Positions 1-9,500 are shown, numbered from the stretch's first letter. The stretch is 64,000 bases of DNA from Parabacteroides sp900760525 (GCF_049860805.1 NZ_CP187555.1:1178001-1242000); one strand, 5' to 3'. Numbers and translations: made by a program. Notes: a model not told the origin generated them from the letters alone.

Positions 1-146
1 GTAACGCAAAAATCCAGAGCTGTGATAAGTAAAAATGATGTTACAGATGGAGAGCCGTATACATGGAGACGTGTAAGTACGGTTCGGGGGCAGGTAAACG
101 AAAACCTACCGCTGTAAAGCGGAAAGGCGTTGTTTGCCGAGCCTAC
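1..146 (+). mobile_element. 3' end of a group II intron (domains V and VI), truncated by the window start
   Basis: Positions 52-85 form a 34-nt domain V hairpin: GAGCCGTA at the 5' side pairs with TACGGTTC at the 3' side around a short loop. A domain VI-like region with small hairpins follows (for example CCGCT/AGCGG near 109-122). The 3' boundary is placed after CCTAC at about 146, because group II introns end in AY and the downstream frame then continues a coding exon. The body and the intron-encoded protein lie outside the window. Its domain V differs from that of the second intron at 35724-38138, so these are two different introns. The boundary is uncertain by a few bases. Confidence 0.75.
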
Positions 147-235
147 AGATAACCAAAGAGAAGCTCAATCAGGACATGGAGAACCTTGCCGCAAGATTGA
201 ACGGCGTCGAGGAATTTGCAGGTTGCACCATCTAA
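147..235 (+). CDS. C-terminal exon of a gene interrupted by the upstream group II intron (partial)
   Basis: After the presumed intron end, one frame reads ITKEKLNQDMENLAARLNGV and ends in EEFAGCTI before a stop at 233-235, 11 bases ahead of the next gene's ATG. It has the look of a charged helical C-terminus and is open from the splice boundary to the stop. The longer frame that starts inside the intron tail is a different frame and is unlikely to be real. The 5' exon is outside the window and the protein is not recognised. If the intron still splices, the full-length protein would be made. Confidence 0.45.
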
Positions 236-246
236 AAAGAAAAGCC

Positions 247-609
247 ATGAAACGTGACACAATCATCATCGAGGACAAGGCAGTCAGCGTAACCGGTAAC
301 GACGTGTGGATGACCGCCACCGAAATAGCCGGATTGTTCCATACGACCGTCCCGGCAGTGAACGCCGCCATCAGAGCCGTCCGCAAGTCGGACGTGCTGA
401 ACGACTACGAGGTGTGCCGCTACATGCAGCTTGAAAACGGGCTGCACGCGGACGTGTACGCCCTTGAAATCATCATCCCGGTCGCTTTCAGGGTGAATAC
501 CTACAACACCCACCTGTTCCGCACATGGCTGGTGGGAAAGGCACTCTCACAAGAGAAACGGCAGACATACGTGATGTTCATACAGAACGGAAAAGCCGGG
601 TATTGCTGA
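247..609 (+). CDS. RhuM-like small protein with N-terminal DNA-binding-type motif
   Basis: 120 residues from ATG 247. The stretch VWMTATEIAGLFHTTVPAVN reads as a helix-turn-helix. The later part (VYALEIIIPVAFRVNT, then FRTWLVGKAL) resembles the RhuM virulence-protein family, whose members carry a similar sequence of an aspartate/leucine hydrophobic stretch, YRV, and FRQWA. RhuM proteins are common on genomic islands and mobile elements, but their biochemical role is not established. The start at 247 is preferred to the upstream in-frame codon at 130 because that one lies inside the intron tail. A bidirectional terminator follows at 631-674. Confidence 0.6.
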   Translation: MKRDTIIIEDKAVSVTGNDVWMTATEIAGLFHTTVPAVNAAIRAVRKSDVLNDYEVCRYMQLENGLHADVYALEIIIPVAFRVNTYNTHLFRTWLVGKALSQEKRQTYVMFIQNGKAGYC

Positions 610-630
610 TTGCACATACCCCATAAGACA

Positions 631-674
631 AGTAAACGGGTAGCACCACAAAAGGTGTCACCCGTTTACTTTTT
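631..674 (+). terminator. Bidirectional intrinsic terminator between convergent genes
   Basis: An 11-bp perfect stem, AGTAAACGGGT (631-641) with ACCCGTTTACT (660-670), encloses a smaller CACC/GGTG hairpin. It is followed by T671-674 on the plus strand. It sits between the RhuM-like gene and the leftward gene ending at 687, so it can serve both. Confidence 0.8.
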
Positions 675-686
675 CATGAAACCGCC

Positions 687-992
687 TCACTCCAGCGGCT
701 TGCGGTAGTTCGCTTCCAGTACCCCGCGCAGCCCCGTTTCCGGGTAAAGCACCTTCCCTCCCAAAAGTATGAAGGGCAACACGCGGTTGTTGCGGTATTC
801 CTGCAAGGTGCGCCGGCTCACACGGAGCAGTTCCGACACCTCGCCGTCCGTCAGGTAACGTTCCCCGTCCAGCGGAGGACGGTAGCTTTCCAGAAATGCG
901 GACAGCCATTTCGAGCCTTTGCGCATATCCTGCACCACAGAGGCTATCGGCTCGTCTTCCATCGTAAAAACATCGTTGTTCTCGTTCATCAT
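687..992 (-). CDS. Helix-turn-helix (excisionase-like) protein
   Basis: About 101 residues from the ATGATG at 989-992. The C-terminal half contains YLTDGEVSELLRVSRRTLQE followed by YRNNRVLPFILLGGKVLYP, the MerR/excisionase-type helix-turn-helix with a beta-wing found in Xis2c and Xis2d of this element. A start at 1055 would overlap the upstream gene, so 992 is preferred. It lies 31 bases downstream of the stop of the other leftward HTH gene and is probably cotranscribed with it. Its target is unknown. Position next to the excision operon suggests a regulator or accessory recombination protein. Confidence 0.65.
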   Translation of the reverse strand: MMNENNDVFTMEDEPIASVVQDMRKGSKWLSAFLESYRPPLDGERYLTDGEVSELLRVSRRTLQEYRNNRVLPFILLGGKVLYPETGLRGVLEANYRKPLE

Positions 993-1023
993 AACTTCGG
1001 ATTCAGTGGGTGAATAAATCAAA

Positions 1024-1323
1024 TCATCTGCCGTGCGGATAGAGCGTGCCGACAAGCGGTATCAGCCGCTTCACCTCCTCTGGCTTGTAATAGAACCTGC
1101 GGTTTATCTGCGAGTAGCCGATAAGCCGCCTGTCACGCAGCGTCTGCAACGTGCGCGGGCTTATTCTCAACTGCCCGCAGACCTCCTCGCCCGTGAGCCA
1201 TCTTTCCATGCGCCCCGTGTCGCTTTTGCGCCTCAGGGCGGCGACCTTCTCCGAGAGTGCGCCGAATGCCGCCACCATCATCTCGAAAGTCTTTTTCTCG
1301 ATAGATACTATTTCCATATTCAT
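1024..1323 (-). CDS. Helix-turn-helix (excisionase-like) protein
   Basis: 99 residues from ATG at 1323 (ATG at 1317 is also possible). The N-terminus is a short helical region. LTGEEVCGQLRISPRTLQTL and the following RRLIGYSQINRRFYYKPEEV form a winged helix-turn-helix of the same type as Xis2c/Xis2d. The gene is divergent from xis2c. A TACCTTTG -7 element on the minus strand (1342-1349) gives a leader of only about a dozen bases. It may bind its own promoter region or the att DNA; that is inference. Confidence 0.65.
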   Translation of the reverse strand: MNMEIVSIEKKTFEMMVAAFGALSEKVAALRRKSDTGRMERWLTGEEVCGQLRISPRTLQTLRDRRLIGYSQINRRFYYKPEEVKRLIPLVGTLYPHGR

Positions 1324-1341
1324 GTCATTTAGAGTTTGCCG

Positions 1342-1349
1342 CAAAGGTA
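1342..1349 (-). promoter_or_regulatory. Bacteroides -7 element for the leftward HTH pair
   Basis: On the minus strand this reads TACCTTTG, an exact TAnnTTTG match. A good TTTG -33 box at the usual 19-21 base spacing is not evident, so the promoter may need an activator. It lies within the 200-base divergent control region between the HTH pair and xis2c. Confidence 0.5.
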
Positions 1350-1441
1350 ACGAAACGGCATACAAGACGTATCGTTTTCCGCTGAAAGGCTGCCTGTTGC
1401 GCCGTTTGACCGGGTTACGGAGCCATCTTCCGCAAAAATCT

Positions 1442-1496
1442 TACGTGAGTCACGTAGTGAGTTGTTAAAGCCCCTTTTGTTTATTGCCGAATTTTG
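1442..1496 (+). promoter_or_regulatory. Control region of the excision operon: palindromic operator and promoter
   Basis: TACGTGA-G-TCACGTA at 1442-1456 is a perfect 15-base palindrome with one central base. A weak -7 element, GAATTTTG, is at 1489-1496, about 30 bases before the xis2c ATG at 1525. In CTnDOT, RteC binds inverted half-sites upstream of the xis2c promoter and activates it. The position of this palindrome (centre about 45-50 bases before the likely transcription start) fits that role. No clear -33 TTTG is present, in keeping with an activator-dependent promoter. Assignment to RteC is by analogy. Confidence 0.65.
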
Positions 1497-1524
1497 TCGC
1501 AGAAACAAAAAGAAAGGACTGAAC

Positions 1525-1887
1525 ATGAAAGTGATAACAATGGAAAGTTCCGCCTACAAGGAGATGATGGCGCAGATTGCGAACATCGCAGGGTACATCC
1601 GCGAGGCAAGGGACGAGAAGAAACGGAAGCGGGAAACCGAAGACAAGCTGCTTGACACGGCACAGGCGGCGAAGATGCTCAACGTGAGCAAGCGCACCAT
1701 GCAGCGTATGCGCACCGACCACCGTATCGAGTATGTGGTGGTACGCGGAAGCTGCCGCTACCGCCTTTCCGAGATACTGCGGCTATTGGAGGACAACACA
1801 GTAAGGAACGAGGAAGGGACAATAGACACCCTGTTCCACAACCACACGCTGCGCACGGGCGGCAAACCAAAAGGAAGGAGGACATAG
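1525..1887 (+). CDS. xis2c: Xis2c-like excision protein
   Basis: 120 residues from ATG 1525, which is preferred to an in-frame TTG at 1462 that lies inside the promoter. Residues about 48-68 (LLDTAQAAKMLNVSKRTMQR) form a helix-turn-helix, followed by a basic wing. In CTnDOT, Xis2c is a small basic DNA-binding protein needed, with Xis2d, for IntDOT-mediated excision. It is the first gene of the xis2c-xis2d-orf3-exc operon, and the same order is present here with a 3-base gap to xis2d. The call rests on order, size and fold. Confidence 0.85.
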   Translation: MKVITMESSAYKEMMAQIANIAGYIREARDEKKRKRETEDKLLDTAQAAKMLNVSKRTMQRMRTDHRIEYVVVRGSCRYRLSEILRLLEDNTVRNEEGTIDTLFHNHTLRTGGKPKGRRT

Positions 1888-1890
1888 GTC

Positions 1891-2241
1891 ATGGAACTGC
1901 TCACACGAAACAACTTCGAGGGCTGGATGCAGAAGCTGATGGAACGGCTCGACCGTCAGGACGAACTGCTGCTGGCGATGAAGGCTGAGGGGAAACAGCC
2001 CACTATCACGGAAAGCATCCGCCTTTTCGACAATCAGGATTTGTGCATGTTGCTCCAGATAAGCAAACGCACCCTCCAACGCTACCGCAGCGTAGGCGCA
2101 TTGCCCTACAAGACGCTGGGCAAGAAGACCTATTACAGCGAGGAGGACGTGCTGACATTCCTTTCCAACCATATCAAGGACTTCAAAAAGGAAGATATAG
2201 CCTTCTACAAGGCTCGTATCCATAATTTCTTTCATAAATAA
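1891..2241 (+). CDS. xis2d: Xis2d-like excision protein
   Basis: 116 residues. An N-terminal helical part (LTRNNFEGWMQKLMERLDRQ) precedes the winged helix-turn-helix FDNQDLCMLLQISKRTLQRY and a wing ending in LGKKTYYSEEDV. It is separated from xis2c by three bases, so translation is likely coupled. In CTnDOT, Xis2d bends att DNA together with Xis2c and also takes part in activating the mob/tra operons. That dual role is established for the relative and inferred here. Confidence 0.85.
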   Translation: MELLTRNNFEGWMQKLMERLDRQDELLLAMKAEGKQPTITESIRLFDNQDLCMLLQISKRTLQRYRSVGALPYKTLGKKTYYSEEDVLTFLSNHIKDFKKEDIAFYKARIHNFFHK

Positions 2242-2261
2242 CCCATTAAAACATTTTTCAG

Positions 2262-3833
2262 ATGGCAAAGAAAAAAGACGAAAAGGACGTGCTGGTAGTC
2301 CGTGACGAGAAGACAGGCGAGATCAGCGTGGTAGCCGGGCTGAACGCGGACGGCACACCCAAGCGCACCCCCGCAAAAGCGGAGAACGCGCAGAGTTTCC
2401 TGCAATTCGACCGACATGGCGACGTGCTGGACAACTTCTTCAAGAACTTCTTCCGGCAGTGCAAGGAACCCAGCCGCTTCGGTTTCTACCGCATTGCGGC
2501 AGACCAAGCTGAAAATCTCTTAGAGGTGATGAAGCAACTGCTGAAAGACCCCGAAGCGAACAAGGAGCTGCTCGCCCCTCACAAGGTGGACACCTCCGAC
2601 TATGAGAAGAAGGTGCAGGAAGAGATGGCAGCACAACAGACAGAGAAACAAGAACCTCAAAAACAGGAGAACATGGAACAACGGAAAGAACAGCAACAGG
2701 ACAAATCCGAACAGATGCAGGGCAAACGTGGCTACCAGCCCATCGACGAGAGTAAAATCAACTGGCAGGAGCTGGAGGACAGATGGGGCGTAAAGCGGGA
2801 CAACCTTGAAAAGTCCGGCGACCTTACGAAGATGCTCAACTATGGCAAGTCCGACTTGGTAAAGGTCAAACCGACCTTCGGCGGCGAATCATTCGAGCTG
2901 GACGCCCGCCTCTCCTTCAAGAAGGACGGTGAGGGAAACATCAGCCTCGTGCCGCACTTCATCCGCAAGGAGCAGAAGCTGGATGAGTACAAGGAACACA
3001 AATTCTCCGACAATGACCGGAAGAACCTCCGCGAAACGGGCAATCTCGGTAGGGTCGTGGACATTGTGGACAGGGAAACGGGCGAGATCATCCCCTCCTA
3101 CATCAGCATCGACCGCAAGACGAATGAAATCACGGACATTCCGGCAAGCAGGGTGCGCATCCCGGAGCGCATCGGCAAGACGGAAATCACCACGCAGGAG
3201 CGGGACATGCTCCGCGCCGGACTGCCCGTGCGCGACAAGCTCATCGAGCGCAACGACGGCAGAAAGTTCGTCACCACCCTGCAAGTGAACGTGGAGCAGC
3301 GCGGCGTGGAGTTCGTGCCGGGAACCGGCAAGTCGCCCCGTACCGCACAGACACAGGAAACCAAAGGCGACACATCGAAAAGTCAGGCGCAGGGCGGGGA
3401 AAATGCCGCACAGACCAAGAAGGAGCAACGCCGCAACACGTGGACGAACGAGGACGGCAGCATCCGCCCCATCAGCAAATGGAGCGGCGTGAGCTTCACC
3501 GACCAGCAGAAAGCCGACTATGTGGCGGGTAAAGCCGTGAAGCTGGAGAACGTGACCGACAAGCAGGGCTTCCATGCCACGATGTATATCAAGTTCAACC
3601 CGGAGAAGGGACGCCCGTACCGCTACGACACGAACCCTGACAATGCACAGCAGGTTGCTCCGTCCAACGAGAGCCGCACGCAGGTGGCGGTGAACAACGA
3701 TGGCAAGACCAACGAGGCTACAAAGAATCTGAGAGAGCCGTTGCAGAAAGGTCAGACCAACCCGAAGGACGCCCGCCAGCAACAGCAGCAGGAGAAGCCG
3801 CAGAAGAAAACGGGCAAGGGCATGAAAATGTAA
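2262..3833 (+). CDS. Excision-operon Orf3, DUF3945/DUF4099 protein
   Basis: 523 residues. The N-terminal 120 residues (after AKKKDEKDVLVVRDEKTGEI) precede a long low-complexity Gln/Glu/Lys segment (about 120-155). A repeated module with GYQPIDESKINWQELEDRWG and SFTDQQKADYVAGKAVKLEN follows, typical of DUF3945/DUF4099 proteins on Bacteroidales elements. The C-terminus is Gln/Lys-rich (QQQQQEKPQKKTGKG). It occupies the orf3 slot of the CTnDOT excision operon. Orf3 is reported as dispensable for excision. No catalytic motif is visible; a DNA- or protein-binding role is likely. Confidence 0.8.
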   Translation: MAKKKDEKDVLVVRDEKTGEISVVAGLNADGTPKRTPAKAENAQSFLQFDRHGDVLDNFFKNFFRQCKEPSRFGFYRIAADQAENLLEVMKQLLKDPEANKELLAPHKVDTSDYEKKVQEEMAAQQTEKQEPQKQENMEQRKEQQQDKSEQMQGKRGYQPIDESKINWQELEDRWGVKRDNLEKSGDLTKMLNYGKSDLVKVKPTFGGESFELDARLSFKKDGEGNISLVPHFIRKEQKLDEYKEHKFSDNDRKNLRETGNLGRVVDIVDRETGEIIPSYISIDRKTNEITDIPASRVRIPERIGKTEITTQERDMLRAGLPVRDKLIERNDGRKFVTTLQVNVEQRGVEFVPGTGKSPRTAQTQETKGDTSKSQAQGGENAAQTKKEQRRNTWTNEDGSIRPISKWSGVSFTDQQKADYVAGKAVKLENVTDKQGFHATMYIKFNPEKGRPYRYDTNPDNAQQVAPSNESRTQVAVNNDGKTNEATKNLREPLQKGQTNPKDARQQQQQEKPQKKTGKGMKM

Positions 3834-3893
3834 TCCCGTGTCCGCCACTGAATCCAAAATAAAATCCAAAGTATCAACAAAAAAGAAGAAGAC

Positions 3894-5981
3894 ATGAAGA
3901 CAATCATTGCAGAAAAGCCCTCCGTGGCACGTGAAATCGCCCGCATCGTGGGCGCGACAAAGAGAGAGGAAGGATATTTCGAGGGAGGCGGTTATGCCGT
4001 GACATGGGCATTCGGACACCTCGTTCAGCTTGCCATGCCCGACGGCTACGGCGTGCGCGGATTTGTCCGTGACAACCTCCCGATTATTCCCGACACATTC
4101 ACGCTCGTCCCCCGTCAGGTCAGGACGGAGAAAGGTTACAAGCCCGACAGCGGCGTGGTGTCGCAGATAAAAGTCATCAAAAGACTGTTCGACACAAGCG
4201 AACATATCATCGTGGCGACCGATGCCGGACGCGAGGGAGAGCTTATCTTCCGCTACCTCTACCACTATACGGGTTGCACCACTCCTTTCGTGCGCCTGTG
4301 GATCAGCTCTCTCACCGACAAAGCTATCCGCGAGGGACTGCGGAAACTCGAAGACGGCAGCAAATACGACAACCTCTACCTCGCCGCCAAAGCGCGGAGC
4401 GAATCCGACTGGCTCGTGGGCATCAACGGCACACAGGCGTTATCCATCGCCGCCGGACACGGCACGTATTCCGTGGGGCGGGTGCAGACACCAACGTTGG
4501 CTATGGTATGTGAACGCTACTGGGAGAACCGCCGCTTTACGTCCGAAGCATTCTGGCAGCTCCATATCGCAACGGACGGTTGCGACGGCGAAGTCGTGAA
4601 ATTCTCATCCTCCGAGAAATGGAAAGAGAAAGAACCGGCGATGGAACTATATAATAAGGTAAAGGCGGCAGGTTGCGCCACTGTCACGAAAGCCGAGCGC
4701 AAGGAGAAGACGGAGGAAACTCCCTTGCTCTACGACCTGACCACGCTCCAGAAAGAAGCCAACGCCAAGCACGGCTTCACGGCGGAACAGACGCTTGAAA
4801 TCGCGCAGAAACTCTACGAAAAGAAGTTGATAACCTATCCGAGAACGGGAAGCCGCTACATCCCCGAAGACGTGTTTGCCGAAATTCCCAAACTGCTCGC
4901 TTTCATCGGCACACAGCCCGAATGGAAAGACAAGGTGCGGGCAAAAGCCGCCCCGACACGCCGCAGCGTGGACGACGGCAAGGTGACAGACCACCATGCC
5001 CTGCTCGTCACGGGTGAGAAACCGCTCTTCCTCTCCAAAGAGGACAATACCATCTATCAGATGATTGCCGGGCGCATGGTCGAGGCATTCTCTGAGAAAT
5101 GCGTCAAGGATGTGACCACTGTCACGGCGGAATGTGCCGGAGTGGAGTTTACCGTAAAAGGCAGCGTCGTGAAGCAAACCGGATGGCGTGCCGTCTATGG
5201 CGAGGAAAAAGAGGAAATTACCATCCCCGGCTGGCAGGAAGGCGACACGCTGACACCGAAAGGCTCGTCCATTACCGAAGGAAAGACCAAACCCAAGCCG
5301 CTGCATACCGAAGCCACCCTGCTCTCGGCAATGGAAACGGCGGGCAAGGAAATTGAGGACGACGCACTGCGGCAGGCGATGAAGGACTGTGGCATCGGTA
5401 CTCCCGCCACACGCGCCTCCATCATCGAAACGCTTTTCAAGCGCGGTTACATGGAACGCTGCAAGAAGTCGCTTGTTCCCACCGAAAAAGGACTTGCCCT
5501 CAATTCCGTCGTCAAGACGATGCGCATCGCCGATGTTGCCATGACGGGCGAATGGGAAAAGGAGCTGGCGCGTATCGAGCGCGGGGAACTGTCCGACGAC
5601 ACCTTCCGCAAGGAGATAGAGGCGTACACACGTGAGATAACCTCCGAACTGATCTCGTGCGACAAGCTCTTCGGCAGCCGTGACTCCGGCTGCGCGTGTC
5701 CCAAGTGTGGCACGGGCAGGATGCGGTTCTACGGCAAGGTGGTACGCTGCGACAACACGGAGTGCGGACTGCCCGTGTTCCGGCTGAAAGCGGGACGCAC
5801 CCTGTCCGACGATGAAATCAAAGACCTGCTCACCGAAGGGCATACCAAGCTGCTCAAAGGGTTCAAGAGCAAACAGGGCAAGAGTTTCGATGCTGTTGTC
5901 GCCTTTGACGGGGAATATAACACGACTTTTGTGTTCCCGGAGGCTAAAAAGGACAAGAAATTTTCAGGACGGAAGAAATAG
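3894..5981 (+). CDS. exc: Exc protein, type IA DNA topoisomerase III
   Basis: 695 residues. The N-terminal TOPRIM domain shows IIAEKPSVAREIARIVG and DAGREGELI. The active-site tyrosine is Y315 in ITYPRTGSRYIPED. The C-terminus has a zinc-binding module, CACPKCGTGRMRF followed by CDNTEC. Topoisomerase III relaxes negatively supercoiled DNA through a 5'-phosphotyrosine link. In CTnDOT the enzyme, Exc, has topoisomerase activity and is needed for excision in cells. A leader motif AAATCCAAAGTA (3862-3873) precedes the ATG and recurs before other genes of the element. topB is an alternative symbol. Confidence 0.93.
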   Translation: MKTIIAEKPSVAREIARIVGATKREEGYFEGGGYAVTWAFGHLVQLAMPDGYGVRGFVRDNLPIIPDTFTLVPRQVRTEKGYKPDSGVVSQIKVIKRLFDTSEHIIVATDAGREGELIFRYLYHYTGCTTPFVRLWISSLTDKAIREGLRKLEDGSKYDNLYLAAKARSESDWLVGINGTQALSIAAGHGTYSVGRVQTPTLAMVCERYWENRRFTSEAFWQLHIATDGCDGEVVKFSSSEKWKEKEPAMELYNKVKAAGCATVTKAERKEKTEETPLLYDLTTLQKEANAKHGFTAEQTLEIAQKLYEKKLITYPRTGSRYIPEDVFAEIPKLLAFIGTQPEWKDKVRAKAAPTRRSVDDGKVTDHHALLVTGEKPLFLSKEDNTIYQMIAGRMVEAFSEKCVKDVTTVTAECAGVEFTVKGSVVKQTGWRAVYGEEKEEITIPGWQEGDTLTPKGSSITEGKTKPKPLHTEATLLSAMETAGKEIEDDALRQAMKDCGIGTPATRASIIETLFKRGYMERCKKSLVPTEKGLALNSVVKTMRIADVAMTGEWEKELARIERGELSDDTFRKEIEAYTREITSELISCDKLFGSRDSGCACPKCGTGRMRFYGKVVRCDNTECGLPVFRLKAGRTLSDDEIKDLLTEGHTKLLKGFKSKQGKSFDAVVAFDGEYNTTFVFPEAKKDKKFSGRKK

Positions 5982-6143
5982 TATTAACTTTGCCACTTGT
6001 TCAGAGTAATGAATTGTTCTTCGATACCGGATTACACTCATACTTTGGATTTAGTGGTGGCACTCGGAGGGATACCGAGTGCCTTTTTCTTCCTTTTTCC
6101 AACCGATTATCCCGTTAATTATCAATCCGCTAAATCCAAAGTA

Positions 6144-6596
6144 ATGAACAACAAGAAGAAAAACGAGGGTCAGACCGACTTTTCCTATTACGGTCTGTAC
6201 CTGCTGGACTATCTCCGCACGAACAAGTTTGAACAGGCTGACGACACCGCTTTCATACGGGAACGGGCCGACCGTGCCGCCGAAACGTATGAGAGGGCAC
6301 GGCTTGAAGGCTATCCCGCCGATGGTGCGCAGGAACTGGCGATGGACACGCTGCTGCGCGGGCTGCATTATTCCCGTTACGCCATCCTCCGCGAAGTCGT
6401 GGAAAACGAGTTTGCCGATGAAGTGCCGGAAGAGAAGCGTGAAGCCTTTGTCCTGAAACTGCTGCCGCTTGTCGGCAACGTGTTCTCCGTCTATGACCTC
6501 TCGGATGACAATTTCGCCCTGTCTTCCGATTACGACCTGCTCTACACGGAGCTGACGGGAGCAACCGTCCTTTACTTAGACGAATATGGCGTTTAA
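6144..6596 (+). CDS. DUF1896 family protein
   Basis: 150 residues from ATG 6144, which directly follows an AAATCCAAAGTA leader (6132-6143). An upstream in-frame start at 5997 adds a segment with no family character. The protein is acidic and helical (FSYYGLYLLDYLRTNKFEQA near the start) and matches DUF1896, a family confined largely to Bacteroidales mobile elements and regularly placed before the large methylase-helicase. It overlaps that gene by 11 bases, so the two are probably cotranslated. Function unknown. Confidence 0.75.
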   Translation: MNNKKKNEGQTDFSYYGLYLLDYLRTNKFEQADDTAFIRERADRAAETYERARLEGYPADGAQELAMDTLLRGLHYSRYAILREVVENEFADEVPEEKREAFVLKLLPLVGNVFSVYDLSDDNFALSSDYDLLYTELTGATVLYLDEYGV

Positions 6597-9500
6597 CCGC
6601 AAACAGAAACTGCGGGACAACATCGAGGCGATACGGACGGCATTCATCCTTGACAGGGAAAATAGGACAGCGACAACCGAAGAGCGTGCCATACTTCAAA
6701 GGTACTGCGGTTTCGGCGGTCTGAAATGTATCCTCAACCCTGCAAAGGAACTGACGGATGCCGTCCGGTGGGCGAAATCCGACCTCGAACTGTTCGCCCC
6801 GACGGTGGAGCTGCACAGGCTTATCCGTGAGAACAGCAAGGACGAAACAGAGTACAAGCGGTTTGTGGATTCGCTGAAAGCGTCCGTGCTGACCGCTTTC
6901 TACACCCCCAAAGAGATAACCGACACCATCGCGGACGTGCTGGCAGATTACAGCGTCCGCCCCGCCCGTATGCTCGAACCGTCGGCAGGTGTCGGCGTGT
7001 TCGTGGATTCCATGCTGCGGCACAGCCCCAATGCGGATGTGATGGCTTTCGAGAAGGATCTGCTCACGGGTACAATCTTGAGGCATCTCTATCCCGACCA
7101 GAAAATGCGCACCTGCGGTTTTGAGAAAATCGAAAGACCGTTCAACAATTATTTCGACTTGGCGGTGTCCAACATTCCGTTCGGTGACATTGCCGTGTTC
7201 GACGCGGAGTTTCAGCGGAGCGACTCTTTCGGCAGACGCTCCGCCCAGAAAACCATCCACAACTATTTCTTTCTCAAAGGACTGGATGCCGTGCGTGACG
7301 GCGGTATCGTGGCGTTCATCACCTCGCAAGGGGTATTGAATAGCACCAAGACCTCCGTGCGTAACGAGCTGTTCAGTCAGGCCAATCTGGTATCCGCGAT
7401 ACGCCTGCCCAACAACCTGTTCACGGACAACGCGGGCACGGAGGTGGGCAGTGACCTGATTGTCCTGCAAAAGAACCTCAGCAAGAAGGAAATGTCGCAG
7501 GACGAGCGGCTGATGACCGTGATACAGACGGACACGAAAACCGCCCTGACCGACAACGCCTATTTCATCCACCACCCGGAACGCATCGTGCATACGATGG
7601 CGAAACTTGACACAGACCCCTACGGGAAGCCCGCTATGGTTTATCTGCACGAGGGCAAGGCAGCAGGCATCGCCGGGGATTTGCGCCGTATGCTCGACGA
7701 GGATTTCCATTACAGGCTTGCCATGCGCTTGTATTCGGGTTCAATCCGGCAGGCAGGAACGGAAGAAAAAGTTGCCGTTCAAAATAAAGTAGAGCGTCCT
7801 GCCATAAAATTGGAAACAGTATCCTCGGCGCAGACGGTGGAAACTCCGACAGAAAAGCCGCAACCCGCAGATGAAAAGCCGGAGATAGAACCGCGCCCGC
7901 AATATTCCGCAGGCGTGCAGCTCACCCTGCTTGACCTCTGGGGGATGACGGAAGAGGTCAGCCAACCGAAAACCTCCAAAAAGAAAAAGACGGTGAAAAA
8001 GGCAGTTACGGCAAAGTCCACTCCGCCCAAACCGAAAGTCACGGTTACACCGACAGCTCCAACTGCAAAACCCGCTATGGAGAATAAGGAGGTGAAAGCG
8101 GAGAACACCGCCAAGCCTGCCGACCCGGACGACATCTATGCCACACTGGACTGGGATACCAATCCTCCCATCAACGGTTTCTATGAAATGATGATGGGTT
8201 TGACGCCGGAGCGTAGGAAAGAACTTCGGGAACTGGCAAGGCAGCATAACGAGAAACAAGTGGCGGAAAAGACGGAAGTGAAAGCCGTGCCGGAAACTTC
8301 CCGTGAGCAGCCACGACAGGAGGAAACACAGCCGGAGGCAGTCGCCGCACCTGCCGTTACAGATACCCCATCGGAAGCGGTGGGGACTTTCCTTTTCCCC
8401 GACATCGAAGCGGAAAAGCCGAAGGAGGAAGTCGTGGACCTTTCTCCGCGTGCCTACCACCGCACGCCGGAGATGCACCTGCGCGAAGGGTCGCTGGTGG
8501 CTGACCGGGGGCGTCATAACATCGGCTACCTGAAAGACATCACGCCATACGGGGCGACATTCCAGCCGCTCGACCTGAAAGGATACCAGAAGGAAAAGGC
8601 GTTGTTGTATGTGTCGCTGCGTGACGCCTACGAGCGTCTGTACCGTTATGAATCGCTCCGGCGCGAGGCAAATGTTCCGTGGCGAGAGCATCTGAATACC
8701 TGTTACGATGAGTTTGTCATGCGCTACGGCAACCTCAACGCCAAGCAGAACGTGAAGTTAGTGATGATGGATGCGGGCGGGCGCGACATCCTTTCGCTGG
8801 AACGGATGGAAAACGGAAAGTTCGTCAAGGCGGACATCTTCGAGCATCCTGTTTCCTTCGCGGTGGAGAGCCATGCCAACGTAGGCTCTCCCGAAGAAGC
8901 CCTGTCTGCGTCGCTCAACAAATATGGTACGGTCAATCTCGACTATATGCGGGAGATAACCGACAGCACGGCGGAGGATTTGCTCACTGCCCTGCAAGGG
9001 CGCATCTACTACAATCCGCTCGTGACCGGTTACGAAATCAAAGACCGTTTCATCGCCGGAAATGTCATAGAGAAAGCGGAACGCATAGAGGCATGGATGG
9101 GTGACAATCCCGAAAATGAGCGTATGCCGGAGGTGAAGCAGGCGTTGGAGGCTCTGAAAGATGCCGAGCCGCAGCGCATCGCCTTCGAGGATCTGGACTT
9201 CAATTTCGGGGAACGCTGGATTCCGACGGGTGTCTATGCCGCCTACATGAGCCGGCTGTTCGACACGGAGGTGAAAATCGCCTATTCCGCAAGCATGGAC
9301 GAGTTTTCGGTGGCGTGCGGCTACCGCACCATGAAAATCACGGACGAGTTTCTGGTGAAGGGGTATTACCGGAACTATGACGGTATGCACCTCCTAAAAC
9401 ACGCCCTGCACAACACCTGCCCTGACATGATGAAGTCCATCGGCAAGGACGAGCATGGCAACGACATCAAGATGCGCGACAGCGAGGGAATACAACTCGC

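Noticed and set aside
2889..4265. 458-codon open frame on the minus strand
   Set aside because: It runs antisense across orf3 and exc, both of which have clear family motifs; long antisense frames are expected in GC-rich DNA with this codon use.
4647..5843. 398-codon open frame on the minus strand
   Set aside because: Antisense to the topoisomerase gene, with Phe/His/Arg-rich composition typical of a shadow frame.
6253..7710. 485-codon open frame on the minus strand
   Set aside because: Antisense to DUF1896 and the methylase domain; no family motif.
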